64,000 bases of DNA. Origin: Lewinella sp. W8. Lineage in GTDB: Bacteria > Bacteroidota > Bacteroidia > Chitinophagales > Saprospiraceae. The notes beneath the pieces are model-generated. The model searched no databases, had not been told where the DNA came from, and saw nothing but the letters and a program-made list of their open reading frames with translations. Numbering within the stretch: the stretch's first letter is position 1; the number at the start of each line of letters is the position of its first letter. The DNA lies in the NCBI RefSeq assembly GCF_004375085.3, contig NZ_SNAQ03000017.1, positions 62,001 through 126,000 on the forward strand, in the 5' to 3' direction. A program made the position numbers and the translations under genes. This document shows positions 34,667 through 42,544 of the stretch, in pieces.

Positions 34667-35893
34667 ATGGTACGTCTGTTCATTTTCCTGGGAATTCTCC
34701 TGTGTATTGACCTCTACGCCTTTCAGGCGGTACGGAGCTGGGGCTCCCCGTATTCCCCCGGCACGCGCCGCATCATCAATGGCGTATACTGGGGGGTGAG
34801 TGTAGTGGCTTACGCTCTCCTGGCCCTGAGTATTCTCGACGTCACGGAGGGTTGGTCCAAAGGGGCGCAGACTTTCCTGCGGGTCTTCCTCTTCCTGAAC
34901 TGGCTCAGCAAGCTGCCGATCGTACTTATTCTGGGCATCGATGATTTACGGCGTCTGGTGACGGCCATCATGAACTGGGTCAGCCCGGTCACAGAGCGGG
35001 ACCTTAGCCGCTCCCGCTTCATGTCTACCCTGGCCCTGATCGCCGGCGGCGTGCCGCTGACGACCCTGACCTACGGCATCGTACGCAACGCCTACCGCTA
35101 CCGCCGCTTCGCCATGGACGTCCCCGTGGAGGGTCTGCCAGCGGCGCTGGACGGACTGAAGGTGGTACAAATCAGCGACATGCACTCCGGCTCCTGGACC
35201 CAAAAAGAGCCCCTCAAGGAAGCCGTAAAGATGATCAATGCGGAGCAGCCCGACATCGTCTGCTTTACCGGCGACATCGTGAATAATGAGGCCACGGAAA
35301 TGCTGCCCTACATCGACATTTTCAAAGCGGTAAAGGGTAAATACGGGGTGTACAGCATCCTGGGTAATCACGACTATGCGGATTACGTGCAGTGGCCGAG
35401 TGAAGCGGCCAAACAGGAAAACATGGAATTGCTCTACGACGTCCACCGACAGTTGGGCTGGGACTTACTGCGCGACGAGAACCGCACCCTGGAGGTCAAC
35501 GGGCACCGCGTCGGGGTGATCGGCGTGGAAAACTGGAGTGCAGCCATGCGCTTCCCGAAGAAGGGCGATCTGGACAAGGCCTACCGTGGATCGGAAGATT
35601 GCGACTGCAAGATATTACTGAGCCACGACCCCACGCACTGGGACGCCCAGGTACGTCCGAACTATCCGGATATTGACCTGACCCTCAGCGGGCATACCCA
35701 CGGGTTTCAGTTTGGGGTGGAAATCCCCGGTTTCCGCTGGAGTCCGGCCCAGTACATTTACAAACAATGGGCCGGCCTGTACAAGCAGGGGCGCCAACAC
35801 CTCTACGTTAATCGTGGGCTTGGTTTCCTGGGCTATCCCGGCCGGGTAGGTATTCTCCCGGAGATAACGGTATTGACGCTGAAAACAGCTTAG
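34667..35893 (+). CDS. Membrane-anchored metallophosphoesterase (YkuE/YaeI-like)
   Basis: 408 residues. The first 120 residues contain four hydrophobic helices, then a short twin-helix linker and a calcineurin-like phosphoesterase domain. All metal-binding motifs are visible: QISDMHSGSW (D-x-H), FTGDIVNNE (GD), ILGNHDYADY (GNHD), LLSHDPTHW and LSGHTHGFQFG (GH-x-H). Such proteins hydrolyse phosphoesters, in some cases lipid-linked (UDP-diacylglucosamine-like), at the membrane. The real substrate is unknown. The last gene of the rdgB group; a heptamer array begins 6 bp after its stop. Confidence 0.88.
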   Translation: MVRLFIFLGILLCIDLYAFQAVRSWGSPYSPGTRRIINGVYWGVSVVAYALLALSILDVTEGWSKGAQTFLRVFLFLNWLSKLPIVLILGIDDLRRLVTAIMNWVSPVTERDLSRSRFMSTLALIAGGVPLTTLTYGIVRNAYRYRRFAMDVPVEGLPAALDGLKVVQISDMHSGSWTQKEPLKEAVKMINAEQPDIVCFTGDIVNNEATEMLPYIDIFKAVKGKYGVYSILGNHDYADYVQWPSEAAKQENMELLYDVHRQLGWDLLRDENRTLEVNGHRVGVIGVENWSAAMRFPKKGDLDKAYRGSEDCDCKILLSHDPTHWDAQVRPNYPDIDLTLSGHTHGFQFGVEIPGFRWSPAQYIYKQWAGLYKQGRQHLYVNRGLGFLGYPGRVGILPEITVLTLKTA

Positions 35894-35898
35894 TAACT

Positions 35899-35930
35899 GG
35901 TTGCTAGTTGCTGCTTGCTAGTTGCTGCTT
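35899..35930. repeat. Heptamer array AGTTGCT between convergent genes
   Basis: Four to five consecutive 7-nt units (GGTTGCT, AGTTGCT, GCTTGCT, AGTTGCT, then GCTTAGA) fill the whole gap between the metallophosphoesterase stop and the DksA-like gene stop. Confidence 0.75.
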
Positions 35931-36474
35931 AGATCAGATCGTCTTCGTCTTCTTCGATTTTGCGGGGCTTTCTGCCGGGCTTTTTCCGCTTCTTCTCCAC
36001 TTTTCGGGGTGGTGGTGGCGGCTTCTTGATCTTGGAAATGATTTTGTTTGGTCCTTCCCGACGTTCGAGCGCGCGCCGAGCAATATCCTGGGCGGTAAGG
36101 TCCAGTTGTCCGCTGGCCTGCAGACGCATACCTTCCACGCTTTTGGTGGTGGTGGGCACCGCCAGCAAGCGTTGTTTATCGATCAACTCACCCGTCACGG
36201 TACAGACACCGTAGACCTTATTCTTGATGCGGAGCATGGCGTTTTGCAGGGCCTGGACCGCATCCCGTTTTCGCAAAACCTGTTCGTTAAGGAGTTCCAT
36301 TTGGCTGACGGAACTACTGTCTTCGCCCATGTCGGCCCCGAAACCCTCGGACATGGTTTCGCTCAATTCACTCACCCGGCTCCGAAGAGATTGCAACTCT
36401 TCTTTCGCCAGCGCATACTGCTGCTTAATTAATTCCGCAAATTCTTGCAGCTCTTCATCACTATATCTTTCCAT
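35929..36474 (-). CDS. TraR/DksA-like protein with degenerate zinc finger and basic tail
   Basis: 181 residues. An N-terminal coiled coil (EELQEFAELIKQQYALAKEELQSLRSRVSEL, about 7-40), an acidic DMGEDSS turn and a second helix give the DksA hairpin, and the MLRIKNKVYGVCTVTGELIDKQRLLAVP segment corresponds to the DksA zinc-finger region. Only one Cys of the usual four remains, so zinc binding is probably lost, as in some Bacteroidota relatives. A long Lys/Pro-rich tail (KIKKPPPPPRKVEKKRKKPGRKPRK) and an acidic end are unusual and may bind nucleic acid. It likely modulates RNA polymerase, but this is inference. Confidence 0.8.
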   Translation of the reverse strand: MERYSDEELQEFAELIKQQYALAKEELQSLRSRVSELSETMSEGFGADMGEDSSSVSQMELLNEQVLRKRDAVQALQNAMLRIKNKVYGVCTVTGELIDKQRLLAVPTTTKSVEGMRLQASGQLDLTAQDIARRALERREGPNKIISKIKKPPPPPRKVEKKRKKPGRKPRKIEEDEDDLI

Positions 36475-37290
<816 letters not shown>

Positions 37291-37343
37291 GGCACGTGCC
37301 TGACGCGACAATAATCAAAGCTTAGCTGGGTTACGTGAACTGT

Positions 37344-37384
37344 TCTCCCAAGGCATCATCCTGGGGGAGATAATATTTTTTTGG
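37344..37384 (+). terminator. Intrinsic terminator of the ferredoxin gene
   Basis: TCTCCCAAGG pairs with CCTGGGGGAGA (one bulge) and is followed by TAATATTTTTTTGG. Confidence 0.8.
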
Positions 37385-37397
37385 CGCAAAGCGCAGG
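37385..37397 (+). repeat. GCGCAGGTGCC motif copy near the porin gene end
   Basis: CGCAAAGCGCAGGTGCC follows the T tract of the ferredoxin terminator and precedes the stop of the next gene. It shares the GCGCAGGTGC core with the palindromic element family. Confidence 0.35.
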
Positions 37398-37407
37398 TGC
37401 CGAACAT

Positions 37408-38109
37408 CTACAGGAAGAGCCGTCGAACCGTTATCCGGAGGCCGGCCTGGTAATAGTTTCGGTTCGTCTGGTCGAAGGAGGCATTCAGGTTTCCCTGCAG
37501 GAAAAACTGAAAGGCCGCCTGCATCTTCAGGGCCCAGGTTTCGGATAGTTTCCGGTCGAATCCCACTCCCGTATTGATCGAAAAGGTAACCGGGCGATAT
37601 TCCCGGCTCGGGTCGTCCGGCAGTAATTCCATGCTTTCCACCTCTCCGTCAAAAAAGGTCGTTCGTTCCGTCTTGGTCTTCATGTGAACGTGACTGGCGG
37701 CCCCCAAGAGGAAATTTACCCGATCTTTTTCCTTGATGTCGTGGTAAAAGTTAAGTTCGAAGGGAAGGGAAACGTAACGGGCCTGGGTCACGTCGGTAAA
37801 GGTGCGTCCGGAATTGATGCCACCGATGTTGTCGGGTAGCGTTTCGTAGCCGGTTTCGAGGTACCGCAGTCCGGTCGTAAAACCTATGCGGTCGACCCGG
37901 CTTTCAAACACCAGGCCAAACCCGTAGCCCCAGCGACCCATTTCGAGGCTGTCCTGCCGCTCCAGTTCCGTGAAGGTAACTCCTCCCCCTCCGGAAATCC
38001 GTCGACCGCCCCAGTGGGGAGAAAGCTCGATGCCGAAACTCTTTTCGATGGTTTGTCCCAGCAGCAAAATGGGCAGAAAAACGAAGAGGAGGGAAAGAAT
38101 ATGTTTCAT
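37408..38109 (-). CDS. Outer-membrane beta-barrel protein (PorT-like/OMP_b-brl_2)
   Basis: 233 residues with a signal peptide (1-18, ...LPILLLGQ) and alternating hydrophobic strands typical of an eight- to ten-stranded barrel: GYGFGLVFESRVDRIGFTTGLRYLETGY, QARYVSLPFELNFYHDI, VNFLLGAASHVHMKTKT, YRPVTFSINTGVGFDRKL, MQAAFQFFLQG and YYQAGLRITVRRLFL. This corresponds to the porin family outer-membrane protein common in Bacteroidota. No ligand or partner is indicated. It is divergent from the Wzi-like gene, with only 110 bp between their start codons. Confidence 0.8.
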   Translation of the reverse strand: MKHILSLLFVFLPILLLGQTIEKSFGIELSPHWGGRRISGGGGVTFTELERQDSLEMGRWGYGFGLVFESRVDRIGFTTGLRYLETGYETLPDNIGGINSGRTFTDVTQARYVSLPFELNFYHDIKEKDRVNFLLGAASHVHMKTKTERTTFFDGEVESMELLPDDPSREYRPVTFSINTGVGFDRKLSETWALKMQAAFQFFLQGNLNASFDQTNRNYYQAGLRITVRRLFL

Positions 38110-38219
38110 TTAGCACGGTCCGTTTGGGGAAGAAAAAGGGTCCGATAGTGCGGTTATTCTAACTGTTGTCCGGGCTCATTTATTACCCGTTGCGCGAGGT
38201 CGGCTGTACCTTAGCGTCC

Positions 38220-39998
38220 ATGATCCCGAGAATTTTCCTGGCCTGCTGCATTTTTTTCTTTTGGGCCGGTTTATCCGGACAGGGAAGCCCGCTGCCCGTG
38301 GACAGCGACGGGTACGAATTCATCCGCCGGCTGAGGATTCGCTACGGCTTTTCGGATATATCCCGTCCGGCCACGGACCCCGGCCTACGCCCGGTCAACC
38401 GGGCGAGTTTGCTACAACTCGCCAAAACGTACGACGAGCACTACGGGGCTGAGATGAGCGCCGTTGATCGCTACCGCCTCCGGGCTTTTTACCGGACCAA
38501 CAATGAATGGCTCTCTCTGCCCATCCTCCCCCCGAGTGGCGACGCCGACCGGGCCGCCTTCTGGTTAGGCGATGATTTTGCCGTAGCGAGTTCCCGGGAC
38601 AGTAGCTACGAAACCCAGACGCCCCTACTGGGCTTCCTCTACCCTACTCCGGCTCACCTGATTGAGGTCAACGAACCCGACTTTTACTTGCGGGTCAATC
38701 CGGTCCTGGACCTCCGCTACGGGAAGCAACAGAACGACCGGGAAGACTATTTCTTCAACCGCCGCGGAATCCGCCTGCGGGCCGGCATCGATGACCGACT
38801 GTTCCTGCACTTCGAATTACTGGAGACCCAGACTGGCCTGCCGAACTACGTCCGGCAATTCCGCAACCGGTTCGAGGCACTTCCGGGTGCCGGATTCATC
38901 AAGCGATACTCGCTTGATCTGGCCAACGTTGCCGACGGCACCGACTTCCTCAACGGCCAGGGCTACCTCTCGGCCGACCTGACCAAACACGTCGGGGCGC
39001 GCATCGGGTACGGCAGTCACTTCATCGGAGACGGGGAGCGCTCCCTCCTTCTGAGCGATTTCAGCAACAACTATCCCTTTCTCGAACTCAACTGGCGCAT
39101 CTGGAAATTTCACTATCGGAACCTGTTCGCCGAGCTGACCGCCGGCCCCGCCATGCTCACCCCCACGGGCGTACCGCTGCCCAAGAAATACCTCGCCGCC
39201 CACTACCTTTCCATTCACCTCGGGGAGCGTTTGACCCTGGGCCTCTTTGAGGCGGTAGTCCTCAGTCGGCAGAACGGTTTTGACCTGGCCTACCTCAACC
39301 CCATCATTTTTTACCGCACCATTGAACAGAGCGTGGGCAGCCCCGACAACGCCCTCATCGGTGCCACCGCCCGGTATCACCTGCCCACACTCCGCACCGA
39401 GTTTTACGGCCAATTCATGCTGGACGAATTCAAGTTTGACGAATTATTCGTGCAGCGGCGGGGTTGGTGGGCCAATAAGTGGGCCTACCAGATTGGTTTC
39501 CGACACGTCGATGCGCTGGGAATTGACCAACTCGACCTCGTGGCCGAAAGAAATACCGCCCGCCCCTTCATCTATACCCACCGGGCCACGAGCAGCTACA
39601 CGCACTTTGCCATGCCCCTCGCCCACCCCCTCGGCGCTAATTTTTCGGAGAATCTCCTGGGCGTTGACTACCGTCCCTTACCCCGGCTGCACCTCCGGGG
39701 GAGGCTCTACTTCATCGAGCAGGGAGAAGGCACCGAAGACAACATCATTGGCGAAAACCTCAACGCCCCCAACGTAGATCGCGCCATGGACTTCGGCAAC
39801 GAAATTGGTCAGGGCATCAATTACTCGACCCGCCTACTGATGCTCCGCGCGGGCTACGAACTCTACCCCAATCTGTGGCTGGAAGGGGAAATCATCAACC
39901 GGAATAAAGATGCAGAACTCGATATCCGTGACCTGGAAACTACCGTGATCAACCTCGGTGTGCGGTGGAATATTGGTCGGCGGGACTGGGCGTTCTGA
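38220..39998 (+). CDS. Wzi-like capsule assembly outer-membrane protein
   Basis: 592 residues from ATG 38220, where the signal peptide begins (MIPRIFLACCIFFFWAGLSGQG); an in-frame start 54 bp upstream is rejected. The body shows a beta-barrel of the capsule-assembly Wzi family: FYLRVNPVLDLRYGKQ, GIRLRAGIDDRLFLHFELLE, GYLSADLTKHVGARIGYG, NLFAELTAG, HYLSIHLGERLTLGLFEAVVL and a final aromatic residue (RDWAF). Wzi proteins attach group-1 capsule to the surface. No other capsule genes are near, so it may serve an exopolysaccharide encoded elsewhere. A TACCTTAG box ends 5 nt before the ATG. Confidence 0.85.
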   Translation: MIPRIFLACCIFFFWAGLSGQGSPLPVDSDGYEFIRRLRIRYGFSDISRPATDPGLRPVNRASLLQLAKTYDEHYGAEMSAVDRYRLRAFYRTNNEWLSLPILPPSGDADRAAFWLGDDFAVASSRDSSYETQTPLLGFLYPTPAHLIEVNEPDFYLRVNPVLDLRYGKQQNDREDYFFNRRGIRLRAGIDDRLFLHFELLETQTGLPNYVRQFRNRFEALPGAGFIKRYSLDLANVADGTDFLNGQGYLSADLTKHVGARIGYGSHFIGDGERSLLLSDFSNNYPFLELNWRIWKFHYRNLFAELTAGPAMLTPTGVPLPKKYLAAHYLSIHLGERLTLGLFEAVVLSRQNGFDLAYLNPIIFYRTIEQSVGSPDNALIGATARYHLPTLRTEFYGQFMLDEFKFDELFVQRRGWWANKWAYQIGFRHVDALGIDQLDLVAERNTARPFIYTHRATSSYTHFAMPLAHPLGANFSENLLGVDYRPLPRLHLRGRLYFIEQGEGTEDNIIGENLNAPNVDRAMDFGNEIGQGINYSTRLLMLRAGYELYPNLWLEGEIINRNKDAELDIRDLETTVINLGVRWNIGRRDWAF

Positions 39999-40001
39999 GG
40001 G

Positions 40002-40062
40002 TTAGGCTTGAGGTCTTAGGCTTGAGGATTTAGGTTTTAGGTTTTAGGCTTAAGGATTTAGG
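40002..40062 (+). repeat. Heptamer array TTAGGNT, left arm flanking the four-helix-bundle gene
   Basis: About 8.7 consecutive units of 7 nt (TTAGGCT, TGAGGTC, TTAGGCT, TGAGGAT, TTAGGTT and so on) start 4 nt after the stop of the Wzi-like gene. The reverse-complement array lies on the other side of the four-helix-bundle gene. Confidence 0.85.
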
Positions 40063-40070
40063 AGCATCAG

Positions 40071-40110
40071 AAGCGTATTTAAACGTATAAAAACGCAAGT
40101 AAACGTTTAA
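40071..40110 (+). repeat. Decamer repeats with AAACG every 10 bp
   Basis: AAACG begins at exactly 40081, 40091 and 40101, with a related AAGCG at 40071. The spacing of one helical turn puts all copies on one DNA face in front of the four-helix-bundle gene, suggesting a binding site. Confidence 0.5.
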
Positions 40111-40153
40111 TTGACTTCTCATTTCCGGGGGTAGCACTAGCATTGCTTCAAAA

Positions 40154-40537
40154 GTGGAAGCCAAATACTTTAGGCGATGGATTGCCTACCAAAAAGCATT
40201 CTCCCTTGCCAATGCAATATACCAGATAACGAAATCTTTTCCCGCGGAGGAGCAATTTGGACTTACCAATCAGGTTAGGCGCTCCTCCAGGTCCGTTTGT
40301 AGCAATCTGGCCGAAGCCTTTGGAAAACGGCGCTATGAGAAGCACTTCATCGCCAAAATAACCGATGCCTACAGTGAAAATGCGGAGACCCAGGCATGGC
40401 TGGATTTCGCCCAATCTCAGGGCCACCTGCCAGGTGATCGATACGAGGAACTGATCTTACTAGCCGAGGAGGTTGCCAAACTGCTCCATTATATGGAATT
40501 CAACGCCAAGAAGTTCACCCACAACACCTCCAGATAA
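40154..40537 (+). CDS. Four helix bundle protein (S23/Avd-like family)
   Basis: 127 residues starting at GTG 40154 (no in-frame ATG nearby). It begins MEAKYFRRWIAYQKAFSLANAIYQITKSFP and then QFGLTNQVRRSSRSVCSNLAEAFGKR..., the W-x-x-AY..A..L...Y, LT.QVRRSS.SV.SN.AE..G signature of TIGR02436 proteins. These were first known from 23S rRNA intervening sequences and are structural relatives of the Avd protein of diversity-generating retroelements. There is no reverse transcriptase here. The gene is enclosed by inverted heptamer arrays that start next to the stop codons on both sides, suggesting a mobile or repeat-maintained cassette. Function unknown. Confidence 0.85.
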   Translation: MEAKYFRRWIAYQKAFSLANAIYQITKSFPAEEQFGLTNQVRRSSRSVCSNLAEAFGKRRYEKHFIAKITDAYSENAETQAWLDFAQSQGHLPGDRYEELILLAEEVAKLLHYMEFNAKKFTHNTSR

Positions 40538-40540
40538 TTC

Positions 40541-40588
40541 TCAAATCCTAAATCCTAGATCCTGAAGCCTCAATCCTAAAACCTAGGC
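40541..40588 (-). repeat. Heptamer array, right arm flanking the four-helix-bundle gene
   Basis: Read on the minus strand the units are TAGGTTT, TAGGATT, GAGGCTT, CAGGATC, TAGGATT, TAGGATT: the same 7-nt repeat as the left array in inverted orientation. It fills the space between the four-helix-bundle stop and the stop of the LytTR gene. Confidence 0.85.
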
Positions 40589-41353
40589 CTACGCCCCCAG
40601 CCACGCCCGACAAGCCTTCACGCGCTGACGGCTGACGATGTTCTCCCGATCGCTTTCCGGAGAGAGATCCAGCACTAATCGATGGTTGAAGTAGGGCTGG
40701 ACTTTACGGACGGCTTCCACGTGCACGATCTGTCCCCGGTTGATGCGGAACCAGTTACGGGGGTCCAGTTCCTCTTCGATACGATCCAGTGTTTCGTCGA
40801 GGAGGTAGCGCTGGCCGGTGGTGGTCAGGGCAAAGGTGAGGCTGTCTTCACTGTAAATTTGGCGGAGTTCTTCCACCTTAACGGGCAACCACTCCTGCCG
40901 GTGTTGCGCCAGAAAACGCTGGCGGTAGGCTGGCTCCTTACGCTGAATGAGGCGGGCAATTTCTCCGTAATCCGGTGATATGGAAGGGGCCTGCAGGGTA
41001 TCCAGTTTCGCCAGCGCCCGGTCCAGGGCATCCGTTTCGATGGGCTTCAGCAGGTAATCGATACTGTTGACCCGAAAGGCCCGGATGCCGTACTGATCGT
41101 AGGCGGTGGTGAAGATGACCGGGCAGTTGCACCGGATGTTCTCCCAGATCTGGAAGGATAAGCCGTCGGCCAGGTGAATATCGCTGAAAATGACCCGCGG
41201 ATGTGGCCGCTCGGTCAGCGCTTTTCTGGCGCCATTGACCGTATCGGTGGTAAAGCTTACGTTGAACTCCGGGCGTACCTGGGCGATGAGTTGCTGTAGC
41301 CGACGTAGTGCTGGCGGTTCGTCTTCGATGATCCAACAATCATGCGGTGGCAT
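40589..41353 (-). CDS. LytTR-family response regulator
   Basis: 254 residues. Receiver domain with acidic residues in CWIIEDEPPA, phospho-acceptor Asp in IFSDIHLADG, TTAYDQYG and the Lys of YLLKPI; LytTR DNA-binding domain in the last 110 residues (LPVKVEELRQIYSEDS, WFRINRGQIVHVEAV). It overlaps the kinase gene upstream by 14 bp, so the pair is co-translated. With the TonB-dependent receptor gene directly upstream of the kinase it completes a receptor-kinase-regulator set. Its DNA target may include the palindrome in front of the receptor gene, which is inference. Confidence 0.92.
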   Translation of the reverse strand: MPPHDCWIIEDEPPALRRLQQLIAQVRPEFNVSFTTDTVNGARKALTERPHPRVIFSDIHLADGLSFQIWENIRCNCPVIFTTAYDQYGIRAFRVNSIDYLLKPIETDALDRALAKLDTLQAPSISPDYGEIARLIQRKEPAYRQRFLAQHRQEWLPVKVEELRQIYSEDSLTFALTTTGQRYLLDETLDRIEEELDPRNWFRINRGQIVHVEAVRKVQPYFNHRLVLDLSPESDRENIVSRQRVKACRAWLGA

Positions 41354-42482
41354 AGCGGGTCTCGGTTTCGGGGCGAAGCAGCGGGATACTCACGCGGTAG
41401 ACGGTGTCGTCGCTGAAGATGTTGACCTGCTGGTCGGTTACCAGCTGGTAGCGTCGACGAATGTTATGGTGGCCCCAACCGGTGGAGTTCAGCTGCCGCT
41501 CACGTAGGTGAAGATTGTTCTGAATCGTTAAGCTGGAATCGTTTAAGATGATGCTCACCGTCAGGGGGTGGTCCTGGCTGATCACGTTATGCTTGATGGC
41601 ATTTTCCACCAGCAGCTGGGCGGCCAGCGGGACAACCTGGTAATCACGGAGGTAAGGGGGTAGGTCCACGGCCGACAGGGATTCGCCCTGCACCAGCCTC
41701 CGGGCCACATTATCGTGCTCCCACTCGATGATGAGCTTGTCCTCGAACCGGGTTTGCATCAAAAAAATGTAATCTCCCAGCGCCCGCAATTCCTCGTGCA
41801 GGGTAATCAGTTCCCGGTGCCGATACTCCAGAATCCGGCGGTAAACGGCCGCCAGGCGCTGGGTAAACAGCGTCGCCCGCTCGGTATCCTCGGGAATGAC
41901 GTTGACCAGCGTATTGAGGCTGTTAAACAGAAAATGCGGGTTTACCTGCTGCTTGAGCACCGAAAGCTGGGCCTGCATGTTTTCTTTGGCCAGTCGCTCT
42001 TGCTCCAGCAGACTCTCTTTGTACTTGGTGAAGTAGTAGGCCCCTTCGTAACCCGAATATACCATCAGGTTCAAAACGAAGGCCATGGCCATTTTGAAAT
42101 ATATACTCGGAGTGACGGTATTACCCGCTTCCAGGTGAAAAGCAATTACCAGGGAATGCGTAAGCAGCGTGACGGCAACCACCACCAAACCAATCGTGGA
42201 AACGGTGATGATGATGCGTTTTCTGCTTTGAATCCGCTTCGGAAAATACTGCCGGAAAAGAATGGTGATCGTCCGGCTGGCGAACCAGTAAACTCCGCAA
42301 AAAAACAGGGAAAGTGCGTAGCAGGTCAGACCAAGTTGCCAACCCATGTTCATGCCCGGCTGCCCCCCGACAAAAAGAATATCCGCCAGGAAGGCCAGGG
42401 GAAAAATCCCAACGGCGATCATCCAGTGATCGTCAAAGCCGAGATATTTGATTCGCTGTTCCCTGGTACAGGTAAAGTGCAT
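41340..42482 (-). CDS. LytS-like sensor histidine kinase
   Basis: 380 residues. The N-terminal half has four membrane helices (MIAVGIFPLAFLADILFVGG, LTCYALSLFFCGVYWFA, IIITVSTIGLVVVAVTLLTHS, MAMAFVLNLMVYSGY), then a coiled linker and the HisKA_7TM-like/His_kinase core with NPHFLFNSLNTLVN (His phospho-acceptor) and LLVENAIKHNV/GWGHHNIRRRY in the ATPase part. A perfect TATCTTTG box ends 5 nt before the ATG (42488-42495), so the kinase-regulator pair probably has its own leaderless promoter. It lies 62 bp downstream of the receptor gene, separated by a strong hairpin. Confidence 0.92.
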   Translation of the reverse strand: MHFTCTREQRIKYLGFDDHWMIAVGIFPLAFLADILFVGGQPGMNMGWQLGLTCYALSLFFCGVYWFASRTITILFRQYFPKRIQSRKRIIITVSTIGLVVVAVTLLTHSLVIAFHLEAGNTVTPSIYFKMAMAFVLNLMVYSGYEGAYYFTKYKESLLEQERLAKENMQAQLSVLKQQVNPHFLFNSLNTLVNVIPEDTERATLFTQRLAAVYRRILEYRHRELITLHEELRALGDYIFLMQTRFEDKLIIEWEHDNVARRLVQGESLSAVDLPPYLRDYQVVPLAAQLLVENAIKHNVISQDHPLTVSIILNDSSLTIQNNLHLRERQLNSTGWGHHNIRRRYQLVTDQQVNIFSDDTVYRVSIPLLRPETETRYATA

Positions 42483-42487
42483 AAACT

Positions 42488-42495
42488 CAAAGATA
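42488..42495 (-). promoter_or_regulatory. -7 box of the kinase gene, leaderless spacing
   Basis: TATCTTTG on the minus strand matches TAnnTTTG perfectly. Only 5 nt separate it from the ATG at 42482, so transcription would start at or within the start codon region. No -33 element is recognisable because the terminator hairpin occupies that space. Confidence 0.55.
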
Positions 42496-42496
42496 A

Positions 42497-42536
42497 GGCA
42501 TCCGGAAGTGCATCGCTTTAACGCCTTCCGGATGCC
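42497..42536 (-). terminator. Hairpin between the receptor and kinase genes
   Basis: GGCATCCGGAAG pairs over 12 bp with CTTCCGGATGCC around a 16-nt loop, ending immediately before the kinase -7 box. It lies 9 nt after the receptor stop and likely ends or attenuates its transcript. Confidence 0.7.
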
Positions 42537-42544
42537 GGGTAATT

